Positions 19,996 to 25,222 of a stretch of 25,222 nucleotides of DNA are shown in pieces. Position 1 is the first letter of the stretch. Each line of letters starts with the position of its first letter. The DNA comes from Saccoglossus kowalevskii. Its lineage: Eukaryota > Hemichordata > Enteropneusta > Harrimaniidae. Where the stretch lies: assembly GCF_000003605.2 (NCBI RefSeq), contig NW_003150763.1, forward strand, positions 123,532 to 148,753, written 5' to 3'. The position numbers were made by a program, and so were the translations under genes. The notes under the pieces were generated by a model. It was not told the DNA's origin and did no database searches. It was given only the letters and a program-made list of their open reading frames with translations.

Positions 19996-21663
19996 TATAT
20001 ATAGCATTTCTGGGCTAAGAGAACAAATTAGTTAGAACTGCAAGTTTGTCATCAATATACAGTTTTCACGACTTTCACTTAACTAATTGTGCCAATTGCC
20101 AAGCATCGATATTCTAACATGCATTGATATTCTAATAATACTGAAAAACATCCCACTGTAGTTGGAAAATTATTAATTTTGAAAAATTAATTCAGTGTAT
20201 AAACAAATTAAGTGTATAAATTGAGAAACTCTGGGGGAGGAGAGGGTCACAGGTTTTCCAGTTTGAGCTTTCTATAGTTCCTGACAAACCTTATCTTTTT
20301 TTGAATTTTCCGCAAAGTAGTCCACAACTTGATTTAGGGGTTTAATATGAATTGTGATCCTTACAAAATCAGTTCTTTTAAAGGGCACACTGTCAACATG
20401 CCCCAAAACGGCTTCCACTTTGTAAAAAAACATGATAACCGTTTTTAGAATTTGAACTGGTTACACCTCTCAACCAGTTTTTGTGCACAATTTGGGAAAT
20501 GAGGGAAGTTTCATCTTCTTACCAGGAGACTTGACACTTTCACTAATAATAGCAGTGGACTGAGTTAATGATGCAGCATCATTCACAATAATGAGACCAT
20601 CATTTCCAGCGGACAGAATACGGCTAGTATTTCCATCCGACTGACTGTCCACCACTGATGTTGTTACTGTGGAGATTGGCAGAGTGCGCCCACCTATTGT
20701 AAATATGCCGGATTGGCCAAGAAGTCTAGAATCAGCAGAGTTGATAGTTACTATTTTCTGCATTGTGCCTGATTCTTTGGATGTGTTTGTAACTATGTAA
20801 ATTGGCCCAGTGTGTGTTGGAGCACTTGCTTCAGACAAGTCTCCATCTCCAGCCTGGTGGGCAACTGCTTCTAAAGTTTCAGCCAGGTCTTGTTCAGCAA
20901 AATGCTCACTACCTGCAGCGTTCATGATATCGGCAAATGTAGTGCATACACTATCACCCAAACTTGATGATATGCCACTATGTTTTGGTCCAACGGATTC
21001 TTCAAACTCCATTCCTTCTTCCGGCATACTTTCCAATTCATGTGGGGTCATCAGCGTGTTACTTTTATCTTTTCCCAAATTGCCTTCAATAAATGTACAT
21101 GTATTTATATCAAAATCTTTGTCTAGTTTAGGATTTCCACCAACCTGACTGGGGGTTTGGTTGTCTCTGTTCAAGTCATCTAAGATGTTTATTGCATCTT
21201 CCCGCACTTGTAGCCTGAGACTGAGAGCCGAAGATTTCTTACTTCCGGGTTCAAGTGACCCCGGTGATAGATGACCCATTTTCACTCCGCCATCTTGCAC
21301 ATCGCAGCTTTTGTCGAGACTTACAGAGCGTTCTCTGTCGGCTGGCCATAAATGAGTTTCCTGTTCAACAAAATTTGACGAAACTACGTTTTCCACCGTT
21401 CTTTCGCGATTATTGTTTTCATTTGTGTTCGTTTCGGTGGTGGGCTGCCAGTTAGCCGAGACGGGGTTAGTACCGCCATCTTGAATGACGAGAATTATTC
21501 TACCTACGTCTTCTTCGCGTTGGCCGGCTTCAAATTGTTCTTTTGTGACAACGTTCACATTATTCTGGAAGTTCTCAGGTTTTTGGGCTTCAGACAGGTC
21601 GTCTTCATGGGCGCCGCCATTTTGAGTTTGCCCTTGCCAGTTATGGCCGGGATTCCCGTCCAT
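11798..21663 (-). CDS. ZXDC: ZXD-family C2H2 zinc-finger transcription regulator (ZXDC-like), 10 coding exons
   Basis: Seen: exons 20523-21663, 19810-19877, 19298-19441, 19122-19211, 18817-18998, 18249-18444, 16834-17194, 13087-13557, 12226-12380 and 11798-12031 join in phase to 3,042 nt (1,013 residues plus TAG). Residues 1-403 are acidic, Ser/Thr/Asn-rich and without a recognisable fold. Residues about 419-723 hold ten C2H2 fingers joined by TGE(K/R)P-type and divergent linkers; the last finger is CPIDSCDKVYASKTSLKNH with its final His five residues on. Residues 724-1013 are Thr/Ser/Val-rich, contain a basic IKRRR cluster, and end in LRDPATG..YVQTQLLQDDPPSD and TINLQDLE. Known: ZXDA/B/C proteins have ten tandem fingers and a C-terminal activation region; mammalian ZXDC works with ZXDA and binds CIITA to promote MHC class II transcription. 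Inference: a nuclear transcription regulator; the CIITA link need not hold in an invertebrate. ATG at 21663 has the better context (aaaATGG); an in-frame ATG at 21762 would add 33 residues. Confidence 0.92.
12226..12380 (-). CDS. ZXDC: ZXD exon 9 (GC-AG donor)
   Basis: Acceptor ttctatttcag; 155 nt, entering in phase 1 and leaving in phase 0 with ...YVQTQLLQ. The donor reads CAG|gcaagt, the typical strong-match form of a GC-AG donor, and no GT donor nearby keeps the frame. The LRDPATGSHYVQTQLLQ block matches the conserved C-terminal part of ZXD proteins, which supports the splice choice. Confidence 0.88.
12820..12890 (+). repeat. relic of the modular AAAATGGC repeat
   Basis: ATGACCACCAAATGGCTATT and the following TTAAATCTAATCTCCAAAAC resemble the unit segment with ATGGCCACCATTTGGCCATT and GAATCTGATCTGAAAAA. 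A short, isolated fragment in the ZXD intron between exons 8 and 9. Confidence 0.5.
13087..13557 (-). CDS. ZXDC: ZXD exon 8 (Ser/Thr/Val-rich C-terminal region with basic cluster)
   Basis: Acceptor tttttattttcag, donor GTTG|gtaagt; 471 nt, phase 1 to 1. The first full residues are VRISAIEETRNAANFEL; the body is rich in Ser, Thr, Val and acidic residues, and RPIKRRRMF near the end is a plausible nuclear-localisation cluster. It joins exon 7 directly (T+TT gives Phe) or the optional 96-nt exon (G+TT gives Val). Confidence 0.85.
13817..15729 (+). mobile_element. modular repeat family, long copy with about six tandem ~300-bp units
   Basis: It shares its head (TGTATCTGATCGTCAAACAA) and tail (ATTGGTCAAGGCATTTCTAA, ACAGGTCCGG) with 9365-9959. 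Internal units begin GAAGCCCA.TGATTAAAACA at 13981, 14271, 14573, 14669, 14963 and, altered, 15263, about 290-302 bp apart. They contain two palindromic AAAATGGC..GCCATTTT cores each. Two shorter units of about 150 bp follow. It lies in ZXD intron 7, transcribed antisense to the head-to-tail order. No coding frame is supported. Confidence 0.85.
14617..14666. other. assembly gap (50 N)
   Basis: Fifty N bases within the tandem units. The spacing from 14573 to 14669 is too short for a full 300-bp unit, so the gap length is a placeholder and the unit count here is unknown. Confidence 0.99.
15778..15839. repeat. perfect 31-bp tandem duplication
   Basis: The unit starting AATTAGTATACAATTTGTAC occurs twice back to back without a mismatch, just past the tail of the long modular repeat and 56 bases from the candidate 96-nt ZXD exon. 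It is either a recent duplication or an assembly effect. Confidence 0.95.
15895..15990 (-). CDS. ZXDC: candidate ZXD cassette exon whose inclusion makes a stop at the splice junction
   Basis: Seen: acceptor attagtttcag and donor ACGG|gtgagaat bracket 96 nt (32 codons' worth, phase 1 to 1). Only this phase is open; it reads EENNQFGFIYITPEDLSG and then ATLENLGATETGAT, and its last G joins the next exon's TT to give Val. But the preceding exon ends in T and this one starts AA, so the junction codon is TAA. The tandem acceptor (cagaag) gives TAA as well. Inference: either an unseen exon with a different last base precedes it, or it is a regulated exon that ends translation just after finger 10. 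Skipping it gives an open frame. Confidence 0.5.
15991..16833. other. ZXD intron between the cassette exon and exon 7, nothing recognised
   Basis: I scanned the - strand for an extra exon that would enter in phase 1 and leave in phase 1 with a base other than T. The plausible acceptors near 16537, 16421 and 16113 all run into early stop codons, so none is called. Confidence 0.5.
16834..17194 (-). CDS. ZXDC: ZXD exon 7 (rest of finger 7, fingers 8-10)
   Basis: Acceptor cttcattag, donor GCTT|gtaagt; 361 nt, leaving phase 1 with a lone T. It encodes GCGWAFVCLQKLTRHQRRH (end of finger 7), CPEEGCGKSFTRAEHLKGH (8), the shorter C-x2-C finger 9 (CAVCQTRFSARSSLYVH) and finger 10 after an SEEEKEKEKVW linker. 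FTRAEHLKGH and FSARSSLYVH are very close to the vertebrate ZXD proteins. Confidence 0.94.
17631..18034. mobile_element. 404-bp element with TTAA target duplication
   Basis: TTAA (17627-17630) plus AGGCCCA at the left mirrors TGGGCCT plus TTAA (18035-18038) at the right. A nearly uninterrupted palindrome, CACTTGCCCCGGGCAAGTG (17641-17659), sits just inside the left end. TTAA duplications are typical of piggyBac and Kolobok elements; the AGG start is more like Kolobok. Non-coding, in ZXD intron 6. Confidence 0.75.
18249..18444 (-). CDS. ZXDC: ZXD exon 6 (fingers 5, 6 and first half of 7)
   Basis: Acceptor ttctaccctcag, donor GAG|gtatgt; 196 nt, entering in phase 2 and leaving in phase 0. It encodes CSHPGCSKAFSTSSALGSH (finger 5), CNFEGCDKKFDKPCRLKLH (finger 6) and the first cysteine of finger 7 (YVCPYE). 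The split through finger 7 is completed by the next exon. Confidence 0.92.
18817..18998 (-). CDS. ZXDC: ZXD exon 5 (fingers 3 and 4)
   Basis: Acceptor tttttcattcag, donor CCT|gtaagt; 182 nt, phase 0 to 2. It encodes finger 3 (CPYAHCGKYYTTVYNLKSH...) and finger 4 (CDVPGCGETFATRRKLETH...), both with intact zinc ligands. The linker between them (TRLSSLHS) is not the canonical TGEKP type. Confidence 0.92.
19122..19211 (-). CDS. ZXDC: ZXD exon 4 (finger 2)
   Basis: Acceptor tttttttcag, donor AAG|gtaagt; exactly 30 codons, phase 0 to 0. It encodes one finger, CDYESCEWAFTTSYKLKRH plus YAKH, with linker TGAKPFK. One finger per short exon is seen here, unlike the single-exon ZXDA and ZXDB of mammals. 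Confidence 0.92.
19298..19441 (-). CDS. ZXDC: ZXD exon 3 (finger 1)
   Basis: Acceptor ctattgcag, donor AAG|gtgaat; 48 codons, phase 0 to 0. After an acidic EMTDDEEDD start it encodes finger 1, CPEGGCGKKLASKAKLKLH plus VSSH, and the divergent linker TGEARPFK. The C-x4-C-x12-H-x3-H spacing is intact. Confidence 0.92.
19810..19877 (-). CDS. ZXDC: ZXD exon 2 (acidic linker, NAGNAG acceptor)
   Basis: 68 nt between a poly-T tract ending cagcag and donor GAG|gtgagc. It encodes AGDPIAHENQVNDNEENE and then LPDTE, an acidic linker. The acceptor is a tandem NAGNAG: using the second AG would remove one Ala codon and keep the frame. Confidence 0.85.
19956..20003. repeat. (TG)(TA)(CA)(TA) compound microsatellite
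   Basis: TGTGTG, an alternating TA run, about eleven CA units and a final TA run form a self-complementary stretch in ZXD intron 1. It can form a hairpin or left-handed DNA. Confidence 0.95.
20523..21663 (-). CDS. ZXDC: ZXD exon 1 (start codon and N-terminal region)
   Basis: The open frame runs from ATG at 21663 (or weaker-context ATG at 21762, with C at -3) to donor G|gtaagaag, leaving phase 1 after ...SESVKSP. It encodes 380 residues of acidic, low-complexity N-terminus with no named domain. Three Q(D/N)GG motifs coincide with YY1-type DNA sites on the coding strand. Long open frames on the opposite strand here are shadows of this exon. Confidence 0.88.
21286..21624 (-). promoter_or_regulatory. 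three YY1-type motifs plus an ETS-type site inside ZXD exon 1
   Basis: On the - (coding) strand, CAAAATGGCGGC (21613-21624), CAAGATGGCGGT (21472-21483) and CAAGATGGCGGA (21286-21297) each match the AAnATGGCGGC YY1 core in the same orientation. A CCGGAAGT ETS/GABP-type match lies just beside them at 21241-21248. YY1 sites just downstream of transcription starts are common in animal promoters. Binding here is inferred only; the motifs also encode Q(D/N)GG. Confidence 0.4.
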
Positions 21664-21850
21664 TTTCGTCGCAGGATATATTCGGGGGTTCCTCTGCGAC
21701 GGAGAAAGGGCAAAAGGCAATGCCGATCCCTCATAGGCTCGATTGTACCACTTGACTGACATGTGACGGTTATTGATCACGTGTTAGTCAGATGATTATT
21801 TTTGTTAGTTTGAGGGCGTATTTTTTTGTGTAGCATTGTACTACCTGCAC
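21664..21850 (-). promoter_or_regulatory. ZXD 5' leader / probable proximal promoter
   Basis: This stretch precedes the preferred ZXD start codon and includes the alternative in-frame ATG at 21762. A CACGTG E-box sits at 21778-21783. No TATA box at a usual distance is visible. The placement is inferred from the gene start only. Confidence 0.3.
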
Positions 21851-21999
21851 AGATTCTTCACAGATTAGTCATTAGAGGGACTGTGGTAGTAGTAATATAC
21901 CAAAAAGAACAATAACTTGTGAAAATGTAAAAACAATATATTTTCTCAGATGACCAATGGGTTACAGCAAAGGATTAATTCAAATTCTCTCATTAATGA

Positions 22000-22560
22000 G
22001 AAAATGTCCACGAAAAAAATGTTCGTCTGATCAATCATAAACTAAAAATTGAAACAGGGAGGTACACCAAACCAAGAACCGAACTAGGAAAAAGAATCTG
22101 CGAACTGTGTTCAAATAACAAAGTAGAAGATGAGTACCATTTCATTTCATTTTACGAAAAAGCACTATTTGAAGAGACTACTAAACACATTATAAACTTC
22201 ACGAATATGAGTGACTACAATTTTTTTTTTAAATTAATGGGTGATACAAACCTGAGTGTACAAATACCAGTTGCCCAATTTATCAAAAATAATATTATTA
22301 ATAATATTGTTCTATCTTTCATTGATTTACTGTTTATTGCTTTTTTTTTATTATTATTTCATCTATTTTTTTTTTTCAATATTATTACCTACACATATCA
22401 ATTGTTTTTTTGAATCGTAGTTTGTTGATTTTTTTTAAAACCATTGTTGTGCTTTAGACAGTAATTCTTGTAAAATTTGTATGTTTTATATATGTGTTTT
22501 AGCAGTTAGTGTAACCATTTTAATTCCTTCTGAGGAATTTTAAGTGTTTCAATAAACCTA
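22000..22560 (+). pseudogene. 5'-truncated LINE (non-LTR retrotransposon), 3' end
   Basis: An open frame from 22000 to a stop at 22411-22413 encodes the C-terminal tail of a LINE reverse transcriptase: INHKLKIETGRY, then RICELCSNNKVEDEYHFI, the C-x2-C-x9-H zinc-knuckle region. The last expected Cys appears to be Tyr (FISFY), and the end becomes a run of Phe/Leu. The 3' part holds a perfect 7-bp hairpin (AATTCCT/AGGAATT, 22522-22539) and AATAAA at 22551-22556, as LINE ends often do. No upstream polymerase domain is present, so this is a dead truncated copy upstream of the ZXD gene. Confidence 0.8.
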
Positions 22561-23514
22561 CACACGAATTAATGCTTTGGGCTGAGTTGTTGCACGGTTA
22601 CAAAAACCGTGTAGTATCCGTAGTTGGTGCCAAGTTTGAGATATGAGTATTTAAAATCAAATAAATGACGCAACTGCATTCTGGGTAGCTTCGTGTTGAT
22701 TGAGGTAAAGCCTGAACATTTACCTCTCAATACTGAGTGATTAATATAATTAATTAACTGTCTTCAGTAACTTATACTTAAATAATTTAATATAATTAAT
22801 TAACTGTAAATATTTTTACGCGACAATTAAATAACGATTTCTTTAAAATATAGTTCTAGATTCGCCTACCTTTGTTTAATGATTTAATATTGTTAACTTG
22901 AATATTGTATTCATGTCCATGCAATTGGGTTCAAATATGAGAACCATACTAAAATGGGTTTATAGAGATTTACAGAGAGTCATGACCATTTCTGGTGATT
23001 TATTGGTTATGCAACGGCGTGAAAGACTTGATGGTAACCGCCTCGAGAACATCTTGAATATCATTGTCATAGCGGCGTCCTATGTAGTGCACCAGATGTT
23101 ACCTGGAACTATGAAGCCTAAATACTGTGGTCGATGCGCCGCGCATGTGCGACATTTGTGGCGACAATCATTGATTTTCCAGCAATCCAATGCGCTTTTC
23201 TGATGGAAATTACAAGTACGAGTACCTGGGCGTGACTCGCACTAGTTACCGCCGGTGACTCCTTTGATACTCTCAAATCACCTAAAAAATACCTAATTAA
23301 GCTTGGTTAAAACTCGTCGATCTGAGCAACAGCCAACGTTGCCATCATTGTTTAGTATACAAGACCCATATCTCGCACATGCGTGGCGCGACGACCACCC
23401 CTTTTAACACGTTAACGTCTACCAATCGAAAAACTGATAGCCGTATGCCGCGTTTGATGAGGCAGTGTCAAACGCTTCACTAAAGTCTCAGACAACTAAC
23501 AATTAGCTGAAATC
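22561..23514. other. intergenic, nothing coding recognised
   Basis: Contains a CACGGTT/AACCGTG hairpin (about 22595-22612), two copies of AATATAATTAATTAACTGT (about 22743 and 22789) and a perfect 8-bp hairpin (GCGTTTGA/TCAAACGC, 23450-23475). An open frame of about 100 codons at 22898-23203 has no recognisable domain. Confidence 0.5.
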
Positions 23515-23800
23515 TAGAAACAGAACATCAGTTGAGCTACCATTTTATCGGAATTGTCTGCCCAAGCTTTCATACATTCCAAGATGTTGGAGACACACGA
23601 ATGTCCTTATACAAATCCATGCTGCTTTTAGACATAATATCAATACACTGCACGTGTTCTAGAACAGCATTGCTAGTGAAATACTTTTACTAACAATACT
23701 GGCGTATGATATAGGAAGTGCATCATCAACAAGATTTTTTTTTGCCCCATCTAGTCGTCTTGTTTTCTGTCATCTGGTACAGTAGCATCATCCAGCAACT
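23515..23800 (-). pseudogene. decayed non-LTR reverse-transcriptase fragment
   Basis: Read on the - strand in shifting frames, the stretch gives LLDDATVPDDRKQ, then PISYASIVSKS, then KQHGFV(stop)GHSCVSNILECM and KAWADNS. These correspond in order to the LINE RT blocks VPxDWK, RPISLTSxxSK and QHGFxxGxSC. Frame shifts and in-frame stops make it non-functional. It is on the opposite strand from the fragment at 22000-22560, so it is probably a separate insertion. Confidence 0.75.
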
Positions 23801-25077
23801 AAGACATTAAAACTATGACATGTGTTAATTACTATTAATACTCATGTTTAAAGATTCAGACGTCTAACTTCATGTTGGTGTTGGATATAGTGTGAATAAA
23901 TTGAATTTCCATTTTATGAATTCATGATTTTTTCTTATATGCCAAACTTCGTAACGAAAACGATATAACAGAATTGAATATTACATTAACATACTTTTTA
24001 TTCCATATATCAAGTTTATGAAACGGTAACATTAGTTATTGGAATTTGAACGCTCATATCTAAAGATTAGCCATCAACTCTGCGCGTCAAATAAAAAGTT
24101 AAATGTGTTTAAAAGTTAAATCTACAGAGGTTGTTTTTCCGCAGGACTACTGATTTTCCTCTTTCGTGAGCTGGTGAAAACCACTGAATGGAATCTTTTT
24201 AAACTTTGTATGCACTTTGTGTCCAATGTAAACGATGCAAAAATGATTTGTTTTTCAGAAACTGCTTGATCAACTGGTTTAAATTTGGGTTGACCCATGA
24301 ATGTGCGACATCACGTCAGCTCTCTCAAATCAATCATTGGTCATACGGTTTGACATTTACGTTAGGAAGTGCTTTATTTTACATACTTCCGGGGACTCGA
24401 TCTGTAATTAACATCTGTATACCAAATATCATGAATACAAGCAAATTTCTCAAAAAACAAAACAAAAACATCTAGCATTTTTAACCAATTGCTCTATTTT
24501 GCAGCATACATGTACTAATTGAAGTCATGGTCTTGAGAACATATTCACAATTTGGTCAAATTGCAGAACTTCGAGGGAGCCAACAAGAATTGAGCATTCA
24601 AGTTTTTAAAGTTCAGTACGCATGCACACTGCATTCATAGCATTCAATTGAAAAAGTCTTGGTCTCAATTTGCCAGCAAAAAAAGTACACATTTTTTAGT
24701 ACTCTCTAAATGGCTTCAAATTATGGGCCTGCTACAAAATATACATTTATAGTTTGAGGCAATAGGTTTCAAGTCAGATAAAATCCCTTCTGCATATATA
24801 AATACTTCTACCCGTGGTCTTGACATTTTTGTTATCTGGTAGAACTTTATATTGCAGATGATTCATCATATTATATGCAGGCTTTATCAAATACTAAAAC
24901 CACACACCAACACATTACAATTGTGCAAAAATTATGTAGAGAACAACTATTAGGTTAAGTGGGGTGAGGTAGCAATAACCCCCCCCCCCCGACCCATTTT
25001 TCAGATCAGCAAAGTAGTAGGGTGGTTGTTCTGAGCGGAGCTTATGATTCAAGGAATGCAATGAGTGACCTATCATA
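23801..25077. other. intergenic, nothing recognised
   Basis: AT-rich sequence with a 12-C run at 24979-24990. Short frames at 24206-24475 (+) and 24915-25148 (-) have no domain and overlap repeat sequence; none is called as a gene. Confidence 0.55.
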
Positions 25078-25222
25078 AACATAGTTGAACTCTGGTGACC
25101 TTGCCCTTTGTTATATAATATAATTCCCTTTATCACAGTTTGTTTCAATATAAATATGCATTGTCATAATTAATTTTGAATACAAACAAGTTTTGGGGTT
25201 GAACCAACAGTGGGGAATCAGT
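25078..25222 (-). repeat. dispersed repeat, copy 2 (runs off the window)
   Basis: The reverse complement of this stretch matches 4309-4455 at about 94-95% by eye. Both copies share the ACTGATTCCCCA edge, which here coincides with the window end. Confidence 0.85.

Noticed and set aside
20810-21759. Open frames of 66-112 codons on the + strand
   Set aside because: They lie antisense to ZXD exon 1, whose reading is supported by splice phase and family context; composition gives no sign of a real protein.
22898-23203. 101-codon open frame on the + strand
   Set aside because: No recognisable domain, splice context or repeat match; length is not remarkable for this DNA.

Overview
Organism and type of DNA. 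This is AT-rich nuclear DNA from an animal, most likely a marine invertebrate. Protein-coding exons are short and separated by GT-AG introns (one GC-AG), introns and spacers are full of transposon-derived repeats, and both genes are recognisable animal families. The exact clade cannot be fixed from the sequence alone. There is one 50-base assembly gap (14617-14666).

Genes. Two genes converge. On the + strand, the last three coding exons of a MYG1 (UPF0160) nuclease-family gene lie at 1179-1301, 4560-4741 and 7421-7598; the 5' part of the gene is outside the window. On the - strand, a ZXD-family (ZXDA/B/C-like) ten-finger C2H2 zinc-finger gene appears complete: a long first exon (20523-21663) and nine further exons down to the stop codon at 11798. 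Joining these ten exons by splice sites and phase gives an uninterrupted frame of 1,014 codons. An eleventh candidate exon (15895-15990) has good splice sites and matching phase, but joining it to the exon before it creates a stop codon exactly at the junction.

Repeats, left to right: a reversed relic of a genome-wide repeat (about 530-860); a 41-bp minisatellite of about 20 copies split by a 586-bp insertion flanked by a 10-bp duplication (1820-3228); a dispersed repeat at 4309-4455 that recurs inverted at the right edge of the window; a 1.9-kb TA-target DNA transposon in the last MYG1 intron (5203-7127); two members of one TA-flanked MITE family, one past each gene (8271-8398 and 11144-11449); a modular repeat with common ends and a variable number of internal units of about 300 bp (9365-9959 and 13817-15729, the second in a ZXD intron and containing the gap); a tRNA-Met-like SINE head (10735-10825, - strand); a 404-bp TTAA-flanked element (17631-18034); a 3' LINE fragment (22000-22560, +); and a decayed reverse-transcriptase relic (about 23515-23800, -).

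How it fits together. The two genes need not be functionally linked. MYG1 is known as a nuclease acting in nucleus and mitochondria, and ZXD proteins are nuclear transcription regulators. The ZXD first exon carries three matches to the YY1 consensus and an ETS-type site, which suggests regulatory input inside coding sequence. I see no cassette that is clearly a new biological system. The observations I rate highest are the stop-at-junction exon of ZXD, the modular repeat family, and the three YY1-type sites in the coding exon.
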